Positions 43,458 through 54,898 of a DNA stretch of 64,000 nucleotides are shown here, piece after piece (position 1 is the first letter of the stretch; every line of letters begins with the position of its first letter). The stretch spans positions 24,297,501-24,361,500 of the forward strand of contig CM075654.1 in the NCBI GenBank assembly GCA_037953625.1, given 5' to 3'. Under the pieces are notes generated by a model, which ran no database searches, was not told the DNA's origin, and saw nothing but the letters and a program-made list of their open reading frames with translations. Both the position numbers and the translations under genes were made by a program. The DNA comes from Crotalaria pallida (lineage: Eukaryota; Streptophyta; Magnoliopsida; Fabales; Fabaceae).

Positions 43458-43509
43458 TATAAAAAATGTAAATATCAATAATCTGTGTATTGCACGGGGT
43501 AAGAGCTAA

Positions 43510-44280
43510 TATATATATATATATATATATATAATTTTGTATTCCCAATAAATCATTCCTAAAATACCTATACAAAATTGTTATAATATTTAATTTTTAC
43601 TTTATTCCCAATGCAAGCTTTTTTAAAATAATCAATTTTGATATGAATTTAAAATAAAGTAAATACATTTAATTAAATTTTTTAATTAATGTGAAATTAG
43701 TTTTTTCTTATATTTAAAACCGAAAGATATAAATATTAAAAGTTTGTAAATAAAGTTAGATTGCTCGGTTAAAAGTGACATCTTAACACGGTAACATGCG
43801 TTGGGTTTATATACTCAATTAGAACTAATGGAATTAATTTATTTTTTGGACCATTTTAACTTCATGTAGTGGGTCTAATATCGGACTCACTCATGGTGCT
43901 GTATGTATACGGCACGTGCCGTGTGATGCCGTATACATACGACACCACATTAAAAGCCTCCAAGTTTAGTAACGAGTATAATGACTAAAGTGTAAAATGT
44001 TATTTTCTCGGCTTTTGATATCTCTTCAACTTGTTTAGTAATAGCATAATGACCCTTTATTTCCGTGGGAAAGAAGAACCCATGATTGGCTTTTCAAGAG
44101 ATTTCCAATTGAACAATTTTTGAGGAAATCTTCAAATTTCTTTTGTTCTACAATGTTAGACGCAAACATTTACCATGGTCCATTGTGCTAAGTAATGTAC
44201 ATGACTGTATAAAGTTGGAACTGCGTAACATTTGTCTTGTGTGTATCGTTTTTTGGATTTTCATGATATTTTTATCAAAG
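43510..44280. other. Intergenic with a perfect hairpin
   Basis: (TA)n at 43510-43533, then AT-rich DNA. No gene seen. It contains the inverted repeat listed at 43901-43940. Confidence 0.5.
43901..43940. repeat. Perfect 14-bp inverted repeat with G-box
   Basis: Arms GTATGTATACGGCA (43901-43914) and TGCCGTATACATAC (43927-43940) are perfectly complementary around 12 bases. CACGTG (43913-43918) overlaps the left arm. Confidence 0.85.
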
Positions 44281-45634
44281 AACATGGTCTATTTGATCCC
44301 CTAAAGATACACCTGACATCAGTTTAGTCCCCAAAAGATTTTGAGAATCAATTTAGTCTTCCAAAAATTAGAATGACATCCTGTTAGTCCCACCGTCCAT
44401 AAATCAGTTAGTCAACCTTTTTAATGTCACGTGTCACATTCTCATTAGTTATTTCCGGTGAACATATTTAGACACGAACTACAGGATTATTCCCTCGTAA
44501 AATCTCAACCGTTGCTTATATCTGACGGTCCAAATTTAAAAATGAAAAATAAAATAATAAAACTATATTTAATATTATTAAAAAAATAATAAAAAATTGG
44601 AAAAATATTTAAAAAATTCAGAAAGTTTTTATAAAATCTTTCTTTTTTTAAATATTTATAAAATAATAAAAAATTATGAAAATAAAAAAGTCAGAAAAAT
44701 TTTAAAAAACATAAAAATATATTTTTTAAAAATTCTGAAAGTTCATCAATATATTTTTAAAAAATCGGTAAAATATTTTATAAAAAAAGTCTGAAAATTT
44801 ATTTTTCTTTTTAAAAATTTTATAAACTGAATCTGCTTCTAAAAATTTTAAAATAGTTAAATGGTTTTAAAAAACTTTTCTTATTTTTTAATTATTTTTC
44901 TGAATTGTTTATAATATTTTACAGATTTTTTAATAATTTTTAGAAATATTTTATTATTTTTACGAATTTTTTATTAATTTTTAGATTATAAAAAAACGAA
45001 AAAAATAAAATTTTCAGATTTTTTAAAAATATTTACGTTGTATTTTTTAAAAATATATTTATGTATTTTTTATTATTTTCAAAAATTTTTAAAAAATATA
45101 TTTGCATGTTTTTTAAAATTTTTCTGACTTTTTTATTTTCATTATTTTTTTTATTTTATAAATATTTAAAAAAAAGGAAAGACACTTTTTAATAATTTTT
45201 TAAAATATTTTACATATTTTTACAAAATTTAATGAATTTTTTATTAATTTTTTGAAATATAAAAAAATTCAGTATTTTTTTAAAAAATATTTACAGATTC
45301 TTATATAATTTTTCTGAATTTTTTAATATTTTTTTAATAATATTAAATATAGTTTTATTATTTTATTTTTCATTTTTAAATTTGGACCGTCAGATATAAG
45401 CAACGGTTGAGATTTTATGAGGAAATAATTTTGTGGTTCGTGTCTAAATATGTTCATCGGAAATAACGAATGAGAATGTGACACGTGGCACTAAAAAGGT
45501 TGACTAACGGATTTATGGACGGTGGGACTAATGGAATGCCATTATGATCTTTGGGGGACTAAATTGATTCCCAAAATCTTTCGGGGACTAAACTGATGTC
45601 AGGTGTATCTTTGGAGGACCAAATACACTATTTT
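44281..45634. mobile_element. Giant inverted-repeat (foldback or MULE-like) element
   Basis: The first about 280 bp (GGTCTATTTGATCCCC...GATACACCTGACATCAG...TGACGGTCCAAATTT) recur as the reverse complement at the right end (45360-45634). The AT-rich interior also pairs, so nearly the whole 1354 bp is one imperfect palindrome. No transposase and no clear target duplication are seen. Confidence 0.8.
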
Positions 45635-45852
45635 CTCTATATACTACGGTGATTGGTGATATTTTTTATTTAGTTAACAAATATTTAATGGCACATCATT
45701 GATAAGTTAAGGGGAGGCTGGCATGTGAAAAATGGCATAATTTCAAATGAGACAACACTTACAAAACTAATAAAAGGATTTAATTCATTTTATTTATTGA
45801 TTATTAATAGTGTGCACAAGACTTTATGTAGTAAAATACTAAACCCTCGAAA

Positions 45853-46427
45853 TAGGGGTGGGAGGTTCATAGGAGCCGGTGGCTCGATTCACTTAAAGCT
45901 TATATTTACTCGATTTGTTTAAAAAAAATAAGACTTAAGTTTTTTTTTTAATATAAAAAAAGCTTATATATTTAAATATCAAGGACTCAAGCTTTACAAA
46001 AAGTTTGTTAGGTTAATCAACCCGTCTTTATATATTATATTTTATTATAGGTTTAAATTAGAAGTAATATTTTAATATTTAAAAATGGTTTTGTTTGGTT
46101 TTTAATAATTTAAGGCATGATGCCTATGAAATTTACAGATGGATCTCTTTGACTGGTTTTTTAATTTGAGGTTTTTTAATTTATTTTGTTATCATATAAT
46201 TTGAGGGTATAAAACATTTTTATGTTTGTATTTAAAGGTGAATGTTTTATTGAATAACATTTTTTTTAGTAGGCTTCTAGGCTAGATCATGCCTTGAAAT
46301 AACCCGAGGCAAGACTTAAAATTTGGTCTACGATGGACAATAGGCTAGGTTTAGGCATTGAGTTTGGAACACAAGCCATACATGTTTTTGTCATGGCCTG
46401 GTTCTACTTGGACTATTTACATCCCTA
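45853..46427. mobile_element. hAT-like MITE
   Basis: Begins TAGGGGTGGGAGG and ends CATCCCTA, the usual hAT-MITE end pair. No reading frame. No clear 8-bp duplication, so boundaries are tentative. Confidence 0.45.
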
Positions 46428-46436
46428 CCAAGAAGT

Positions 46437-47249
46437 TGTGAAGCAAGTGTGCTTAGCAATTATCTTGATTAAGACAAAAGACAAAGAACAACAACGACAA
46501 TGACAAGACTCAAAAGCAACATTTTTATGGGACTTGTTCTTTATTGTGTATTTACAATTCCTAGGTCCTTAAAGTGTTTGCTTGGGTAGAGTCTAGGTTG
46601 GGTAGTGAATCTTAAACAATTAATTATAAATAATCATGAATTGATTCATTACATAACTAATCTTTTGAGAATGATGCATATGATTTTATAAATACTTTGA
46701 AACAAGTGCATGCATCATTGTGGAAGTGTGTTTGTACAAATAACAATTTCAAAATCATTGTGAAGCAAATCTATAATCCAGAAGGAGAGGCCTGGACGTA
46801 GCTCTCAGTGATTGAGAGTGACCTGGATATATCGTCGTGTCAATCTTCTGTCCATTCTCTCACTTTAAGCTTTCAATTGATTGCTTGAATATTGTTTTTA
46901 AATTGTGTGAATTTTTTTAAATCTTTGATTCTATGTTTTAATGATTCAATACTATCTTGAAAATCCAAATTATTGATTAATTAATTCGTTGGAGCTGAAC
47001 GGTAACAAAGAAACGACTTTCTTGAAAGAATAGCTCTTAGGTAGTTGGTTCTTTAATCGGTTAACTAGTTATGTAACCAGTTATTTGTAGTGTATTTTTC
47101 ACTCTAATAACCAGTTACAACCAATTAAGTAACTAGTTAAATTGTCTCTAATGTTAACATTTTTGTGCGGAATAGAAAACGATAAAAAGTAACCACCATA
47201 CCTATTCACCGCCCCCTCTAGGTGTGGTAGGAGTCATTTTATTCTAACA
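46437..47249 (+). repeat. SIRE/Maximus-like copia LTR
   Basis: Ends ...ATTCTAACA followed by AG and TGGTATTAGAGA, a slightly altered initiator-Met primer site at 47252, so it is a 5' LTR on the plus strand. It shares GGGTAG...GGGTAGTGAATCT with the solo copia LTRs read on their minus strand. Palindrome-like sites are AATCGGTT 47055, AACTAGTT 47063 and 47131, AACCAGTT 47075 and 47109. The element's internal part is visible only at 47250-47276 and 50400-50483. Confidence 0.65.
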
Positions 47250-47639
47250 AGTGGTATTAGAGACCGGTCGAATAGGCTTGATGTAACATCCCTAATTTAA
47301 TTTACAAGCCTAATTAGTGATTTAATATGTTTATAGTTTAGAGAATGGGTAGAATAATCATTTAAAGAATTTTGGGAGCAAGGCGACTAGTAATTATAAG
47401 TGCTAGGGGTTGTATAAGAGCCATTTGTAGCAACGGGCAAAATTATCTAAGCGAAATCGGGGGTTAAATCCACGTTTTAGATGTTAGAAATCAACCGAAA
47501 AGAGAAAATTAGGAATAAAATATCCATAGCTTTAAACCCAATTTCCACCGCTGGATGTGAAATTTAGGATTTTAGGAAGCTTGTCTCAAAATTTGAGCAA
47601 GATCCGACGGTTAACGAAAAAGTTACGGCGAATCGAAAG

Positions 47640-47890
47640 TTGGAAGTTCTGATCCACGCCCAGGCGCACCAGCCTGCGCCCAGGCACGCACCACTATTCA
47701 TTGGTGCTGAGCCAGGTAGTTTTGCGCTCAGGCGCGCCCTCCCGTGCGCCCAGGCGCGACCAAGACGCACCAGCTAACGCGCCACTCCCCACCAGTCCCG
47801 CACCAGAATCCAGCGCCAGCCACACGCACCAGCATCAGCCAACGTCGCGCGCCCAGGCGCGCCATGATCACGCCCAGGCGCGCACTAGTT
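47640..47890. repeat. GCCCAGGC dyad pairs (GC-rich island in the solo LTR)
   Basis: GCCCAGGC or GCTCAGGC cores start at 47658/47678, 47726/47748 and 47851/47872: pairs 20, 22 and 21 bp apart, several within the larger palindrome GCGCCCAGGCGC. The island contrasts sharply with the AT-rich surroundings. Overlapping open frames on both strands (47564-48051) look like GC-composition artefacts. Confidence 0.85.
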
Positions 47891-49470
47891 TTAAAACTGG
47901 TGCAGGCAGCAGCAGCCCCAAATCGCACCACCCTCCTTCTTTTCCTCTCTCATGCGATTCCCAACCCCAAAACCCTAGCTTCCTCTACAACGAAAATCCA
48001 CCCAAAAACATACTAAATCATCATCAATTAGTTGATTCCCATCACATATAAACACTTGAATCATCATGAATTTCACCCCTTTCCTCTTAGAAAACATGGA
48101 TTCATAAATTGGGGGTTCTAGGGTTCCAAGACCCATTTTCCTTTCTCTTCATCTCCAAGCTTAGAGTAAGTTGATCTAAGTTTTTCTCCTCTTCTCATTC
48201 ATGCTATACAAATTACTCACCCTCATTTCTAACTATTGGTGTCTCAATTACTTCATGGGCCACTTTCTCTCTCCTCCATAGCTTGGAGCTCTCCCTCTCT
48301 ACACTTAAGGCTTGAGATTCAACACCACCTATTTGGAAGGTAAGAGGGGTTTGCGTTACCTTTCCTAAGGATATAGATTCTAGGTTGTTGTAATGATGAC
48401 TAGGGGTAGATAATTAATTAAGAGAATAAGCCTTGGGATATTTAAAGTGCATGAAATGAACCTTAGGGGTAACTAGTATGTTAATGGTTAATTTTATATT
48501 AATTGAATGTTTTATGTTAAATTCTCTTTTGTTAATATTAAAGTAGGAAGTGAAGAACCCTAGGGAGTTGACTTAATTTATAGTACTTTGAGACATACCT
48601 GAGTATGTCGACTGTTTTGTTTATTATCCGTTGATTGTTACTTGTTATTGATGTATGTTCATGTCGTGTTTGGTTTTGTGACTCGTAAAGCAAATGATGG
48701 GCTAAGTGTTAACGTAGGCAAGCCATATAGAAAGGGATAAGTAAGGAGGAAAGGATGGAAAACTATGAGTGAGTAATTGAAGAATGGACTAAGGAAAAAT
48801 AGCTTGGAAAAGGGGAAATGATGTTTATTATTAAATGAGTCATATACTAGAGGATAGCGATTGAGTGATAAGGAGCCTTAACGAATGTTGTGTTTGATTT
48901 AATTTGTTAAGTGTCAATGTGACCATAATAGTTATTTGATGATATGTGTTATTGAGATGATGTTTGTGTTTGAATATTCATGTGATTTGGTGATGTTTAT
49001 GATTTAAACGCTTACTTGAGAAGTGATTGATATATGATGTTATTTAAAAACCAAGGCAAAGAATGGTAATTAAGTATGAATTAATTGATAATGGAAAGTG
49101 CAGATGAATTGAGTATCGGTGCATTGGTAGACTAGGTGCCCCTGCCGGGTGTACCAAATTCCCAAGGGCCAAGTGCTCACCAGGCTAAATTCCCATTAGG
49201 TCCAAATGCCCTGTTAGGCATCAATGCACCAAGACTCAATTCACTGCCGGACTAAAAGATGTAAAATGTGTTGGAAATATGGAAAAGAGAATGGAATCAA
49301 ATAATTGGAATGTACAGTGATACATGGAAATTATTTGGTAGCATAGCTTGACAGGGTGAAGCCTTTTGGGTGAGAAAGTCCTGGTTGAGCGAGAGACCCT
49401 TGGGTGTGCCAAATGCCTGGCAGGAGCATCAAATTCCTAGTGATGCAAACCGGTGGTAACCGGGAGTGTG

Positions 49471-49632
49471 ATACCCGGACGCAGTAAGACGTTATCGCGC
49501 TTGTAGGTGCGAACGCAGTAGGACGTGACCAGGGGAGAATGTAAATGAAACATACCCGGACGCAGTAAGACGTTATCGCACATGAGGTGCGAACGCAGTA
49601 GGTCGTGACCAGGGGAAAGATGAATGAGAAAT
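49471..49632. repeat. 81-bp tandem duplication in the solo LTR
   Basis: Units beginning ATACCCGGACGCAGTAAGAC at 49471 and 49552. Each also holds an internal GACGCAGTAAGACG / AACGCAGTAGGACG repeat. Confidence 0.85.
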
Positions 49633-50483
49633 GTGAATTTAATGAATGAAAAGAGAATAAAAAGGTTTTATGAAAATAATGATATATGAACGTGAATTGG
49701 TCAATTCATGAGTTTGGAATTTGGAATATGAACAAGGTAGCGCAAGTGGAATTGAAAAGTAATTTAAGGTTGAATGTAGAGTTACTAAGAAGGTAGGATG
49801 AACATAGGACTTATTTTAGTGGAAATGAGCTTGTATGTAATTACCGGAAAAAGAATATTAAGTTAACAGATAATTTCTATTGTGATAGGGCCTAGTTTGT
49901 CAGCTATGCTTCTTAGAAGCTATTTTCCTTAGTACTGTGTAATGCTATCCTTCTTGCTATGTTTTTACAGGTACCGAAGGAGCATACACGTGTCTGGCCG
50001 AGCAGGAGTACATTCCACCACGTGGAATGTATATAGTTATTTAGAGACCACTTTCTGGTCATGGGTTCTTTTGGGAAGTGTTATTGTATTTTTATCTATT
50101 TTGTTATTTAGAAAAACTAAGAGTTTGAGAAATTATTTGTATTTCCTTGGAAATAATGTAATGAGTGGACTAAACAATATTTCGGGCCCAAACAATATTT
50201 CGGGCCCTGCTGGCCTCTGATGAATTTGAATATGTTGATGTTTATCAGGTTACAGGAAAAAACCAGAATTTTGGGAAAGTCCTAAAAACAAACGAAACTC
50301 CCTCCGTTTGACGGGAGATTTTTATAAGTTAAAATTTTTTTTAAATTCTCTATTTTACTAAGGGTAAGTATGGGAAAATAATTTAGGTGTTACACTTGAG
50401 CTTAACAGCTTTATTCATGCGATCCAAGGTAATAAACATTGGGCTCTACAAATCCATTTGGTCGTGAAGAATCTTCCATTTAT

Positions 50484-50795
50484 TGTAAGACCTGGGCTGA
50501 CGAGAGAGGGGAGTGATCGCCGATGCAAGAGGCACTGACAAGGAGCGGCTCCTGGCAGAACCGACACATCGGAATGAGATGGTGATCCTGAGACTATGTA
50601 GGAATGAGACTACATAGTACAGGAAGGCTTAAATGAATTGATTGGTACTACCCATAAAAACAAGATGCATCTTATTTTCAGTAGCTCATCACTTAAGAAC
50701 TTCATAGTTAAGCGTACTTGACTTGGAGTAATTCTGCAATGGGTGACCTCCTGGGAAGTTTTCCTGGGAAGTGTGTGAGTGAGGACAAAGCATGC
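50484..50795 (+). mobile_element. Cassandra-like TRIM LTR with 5S rRNA-derived promoter, truncated
   Basis: Starts TGTAAGACCTGGGCTGACG. The 5S-like part (50695-50760) reads CATAGTTAAGCGTACTTGAC then GGGTGACCTCCTGGGAAGT, the internal pol III promoter region of 5S rRNA. GTGAGTGAGGACAAAGCATGC follows, as in Cassandra LTRs. It is cut at 50795 by the LTR-like sequence starting TGTGAGACCC at 50796. It is not a functional 5S gene. Confidence 0.75.
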
Positions 50796-52081
50796 TGTGA
50801 GACCCGCAATTCTTCCCAATTTAATTAAATTATAATAATTGTAGTTTTGCTTTATTTTATTTGGTAGTATTTATTTTAAGGATAATTTAATGGAATTTGT
50901 TAGTAAAAAGTTGGTTTTGGTTATATAATTATATATATGTGGCGTTAATACATATATATATGCATATAATTATAAATTTCTAATTAATAAAAGAGAAAAT
51001 TATTTTTGGGATAGAAATAATTAGTAAGTATATTTTTATCTTAGAAAAATAATTTTTGGAGTGATTTTTATTAATGTTGGAAAAAAATGTGAATTTTCAA
51101 GTTATAGTGTTTTTAACTTCAAAAATTCATATCTTTTAAACCGTACGTCGAAAAATTACAAACGATATATCAAAACGATCGTATCGAAATATAGATTATG
51201 AAAATGTAAAGCTTTGATTTTTATTTTAGAGTTTTCGAAAGTTTATCACTGCTACAATATTAAACGAATTTTTGAGTTTTAAGTATGAATGTATGGTTTT
51301 AATGCATTAAATAACCTTTTGACTCAAGTATATTTTATCTTGAAAATGAAAATACATTTCTGATGTTGTATATTGTACTACCATTCAAATAAAGAGTATT
51401 TTCGTATTTTTCTTATTTTAAATTATTTGAAAGCTTAGGAAGTGTATTTTTGAAGGAAATGATTTAAGGACTTCAAAAATTCATAACTTTCAAACCGTAA
51501 GTCCAAAAATTATAAACTTTATATGAAAATGATCGTATTGAAATGTAGTATTTGAATATGTAAAAAATAAAATTTTAATGTTGACATTTACGAAAAAAAA
51601 GTACTGTACAGTAGGAAGAAAATCGAATTTTGGTATTTTTAATTAAGAAAAATTATTTTGGGGCATAAAATAATTTAATGGACTATAAAATATTTTTATT
51701 GGTATATTTAAATATTTATCTTAGTGATGTTTGGCTGCACAGTCCATATCTAACTATTTTCCTAATTATTTTCTAATTTATTTAACATAATAGTTTAATG
51801 TGATTGGTTAATAGTGTAGGCACCTCCACAAAGAACCAATGAAAAATTTTCTCTCCTATTTTAATATATATGTGCCGTCCAAAATAGGGTAGAAAGAGGG
51901 GAAGAATAGTTCTGAAGTTTGTGAGAATAAACCATGGATTAAAAAGAATTTAGGAATCAACAAAGTTCCATTTAATGCAAAGTGTGTTCCAAGGAGCATG
52001 AATTAATTTTGCTGACTCATGGTGAGTAAGGGGGGCCGAATTTGCCTCTGAAAAATGGAGGGGAAATACATCTTCAACACC

Positions 52082-52089
52082 TATAAATA
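52082..52089 (+). promoter_or_regulatory. TATA box, probable LTR promoter
   Basis: CCTATAAATAGATGG lies 1.29 kb into the LTR-like region, followed by a leader-like purine-rich stretch. Confidence 0.45.
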
Positions 52090-52599
52090 GATGGCCTTAG
52101 TTCCCACATTTTTCATACACAATCCTTGATAGTTTTACAAGAAAAAAAATAAAATCCTAAGAGAAATAGAGTGAGAGAGGGGCGAACTTGCTTAGGAATG
52201 AGGGAGGATTTTGCTTTGCTTCTTGAAGTCTTCTTTAAGCTTAAGGAGTAGAGGTAACCCAAAATCACTTATTTATTTAATCTCTTTTTAAGTTGTTTTG
52301 TTGTTATTATTGAATAAAAACTTCTAAATTCTTCTATAATTAAGTTCTAAATTTTCCTTTTCATTTTAAAGTTATCCTTCCCTTTATTATAAAAAGTGTC
52401 AAAATCCTGATCTCTCATTCATCCATTTTGAAATGGTGCACTCTCATTAAAAGTTGGCCTTTCCAACTCAAAGAGGGCATCCACTTGTCCCCTTTTTAAA
52501 TTCAAATTACCAATTACATAGGTAGCTTTTCACCCTTAGATGGGTAGTTTCTAAAATTGATTATAATTGTGTCTGTGTAACTATTTCAATTTTAAAATA

Positions 52600-54898
52600 T
52601 AAAAATCAAATTCTCTAATAACAGTTACAAGTTACACTTGGGTGGGTATAGAACAAGTTTGAATTGGAATAATCAGCATATAACGCTTCCATTTTCCAAA
52701 TGAGTACCACCAATTTGAGTATCTCTCTTGCTAGCAAAACTTCTTTCACAACAAACTAAAAAAAAAAGAAGCAAATTAAAGAAATCAATCTCATCCCGTG
52801 GAACTAAACTCTTTCTTCCTCCTCATTCTTTAATGCCTTAATGAATTTTCAATTGAGATTGAGAAGAACCACCGGATCAGAGTTAAGTTGTATGTAATTA
52901 TTTTCTTCTATACCTGATTTATTTATTATTTTTTTTATATATCTTTGCATATTTACTGTTAAAATGGATTATCACTTTTGTGTTTTTAATATTATTTTGT
53001 TTATTACCTGATATAGGGAACAAAAACCCCTTAGCACTATTGTGATGCCCATATATTACATTTAGAGTTGATTCCTATTTATTCTTTCTACTTTATTCTT
53101 ACGGTTTTCATAATCAGTTTTTTCATATATACGGTATTCTTCCTTCCTTTCTCCTATCTATTTGATTCTTATGGTTTCCAGAGTCAGTTTCTTATTCATA
53201 TATTCTTATTCATCTTCATGATTATGTTGTACAACTTTAAAATTATTCTATTGTGATCAAGTTTTACATTCTCACCGAAGCATGAATTTTTGAATTTTCC
53301 CTTTCCTCCAAGTATCAAAATGTTGCCTTCAATGTATTAAAATTTGAATCTTCAATCCTTAATTTTTTTAAAAAATTATCTTGCTATAAGGTACATTGCC
53401 AGTAAGAATTAAATTTTCTAAAATGTATTCTTATACAAGTAATAGTTATTGTTAATGTATACCATAATCAAAATGATAGGTATCTATTCCTGTCCTGTTA
53501 TGCAATGACTTAGTTGTTTAGGTAAATATATGTATATAAAATTTAAAAAAATGCTATATTTATGTTATTTCATCAATACTCAAAACCTATTAGTATCACT
53601 TTAGATTTTTTTTGAAATTTCACCATTGAGAATTTATGTCAATTAACTTCTTATAATTTACATGTCCTGCTATAAGGTACATCGCCCGTAAGAATTAAAT
53701 TTTCTAAAATGTATTCTCATACAAGTAATAGTTATTGTTAATGTATACCATAATCAAAATGATAGGTATCTATTCCTGTTATGCAATGACTTAGTTGTTT
53801 ACGTAAATATATGTATATAAAATTTAAAAAAAATGCTATATTTATGTTATTTCATCAATACTCAAAACCTATTAGTATCACTTTAGATTTTTTTTGAAAT
53901 TTCACCATTGAGAATTTACGTCAATTAACTTCTTATAATTTACATGTTTAATGTTCAAGTTGCAGTTTTTTAGTTAACTTATGTGCTTTACATAACATAT
54001 TTATTAAACAACTACGTTACAATTATAACACAAATTTTAAGTAATACAAATTATTAACGCATATGCAAAATTAAAACATGAATGTGATCTACATTTAAAA
54101 TTGTGATGTGGCTTATGTATGCATTTACAATAAACAAATCCAAATTGACCTTAAATTCATTTTGAGCATGGAAACATGTACTGTTTTACAATTTACAACA
54201 CAATTGGAAAGTAAAATCTATTATTTCTTACAACTATTAATCATACCTGATACCTATAAATTGTCCGATGTTAATTACAATGTATACATAAACATACTCA
54301 ATATATTAAAAACACGACAATAGAAATAGGTGCGGACAGGCACGAGAGTGAAAAATATCAACAAGACATAAAAAAAAAGAAATAAAAAGATTTATTTGAT
54401 GAAGATGTCTCAAACCAATATTCAACAACAAAGTCGAAGAAGAAGGGGAAAGAGTTAATACACACTCTTACATACTATAACATTCGGTTTTATTTTTCGT
54501 AATGTTACTTATTAAGGATTTTGAATAATTTTCCTTGAATTGGATTTGAGTATTTATTTCGATTCTGAAAATGTCTTTTCAATTTTATTTAGAATTGACT
54601 TATAAGTATCTCATATTAGGACAAGTTTCTTTAGGTTTTTTCATTTTTCTTCTATTATTATAACTACACTAATAAAATAAAACTAATTTGATATGACAAA
54701 TTTAATACACAATCATTACTAATTAACTATTAAAGAAAAACAAGTATCACCAATTTCGGTGATAACGACAACATACTAAATGAAAAATATCAAGACAACT
54801 TAAAAAAAAGATTAAATTTATGTAGATTTTTCAAACCAATAGTCAAGTAAAAAGTTTAGACCCGTACAAACCCGTGCATTGCACGGGCTAAAAACTAG
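52600..54898 (+). mobile_element. Helitron C (3' end certain, 5' end approximate)
   Basis: The 3' terminus is textbook: a perfect hairpin CCCGTGC-ATT-GCACGGG at 54871-54887, then CTAAAAACTAG/T ending at 54898. The 5' end is not certain; TCTCTAATAACAG near 52613 is one candidate, although it is preceded by T and not A. The body has a 286-bp tandem duplication and no replicase gene. Confidence 0.6.
53382..53950. repeat. 286-bp tandem duplication
   Basis: Unit 1 starts TGCTATAAGGTACATTGCC at 53382 and unit 2 TGCTATAAGGTACATCGCC at 53668. Differences are few, including a 5-base gap (TGTCC), so the duplication is recent. Confidence 0.92.

Larger units (their letters stand above)
40601..43509 (+). 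mobile_element. Helitron B
   Basis: Starts A/TCTATTTTCGAGGCATCACG and ends GCACGGGGTAAGAGCTAA/T at 43509, fitting the TC...CTRR rule with insertion between A and T. The 3' hairpin is partly decayed (TGTGT-ATT-GCACG). It lies 17 bases after Helitron A and shares both ends with it. No replicase-helicase is seen. Confidence 0.68.
47282..50394 (+). mobile_element. Solo LTR, Ty3/gypsy Tekay-like, 3.1 kb
   Basis: The ends TGTAACATCCC...GGTGTTACA are flanked by a perfect 5-bp target duplication CTTGA (47277-47281, 50395-50399). It contains GC-rich GCCCAGGC dyads near its start, an 81-bp tandem repeat and a splice-acceptor-like TTTTTACAG before 49970. It interrupts the internal region of the copia element whose LTR ends at 47249. 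Confidence 0.9.

Noticed and set aside
47564..48051. Overlapping long frames on both strands in the GC-rich island
   Set aside because: Caused by high GC and the GCCCAGGC repeats; compositionally biased proteins without family features.
50690..50770. 5S rRNA gene
   Set aside because: Only part of the 5S sequence is present with several changes, embedded in a Cassandra LTR.
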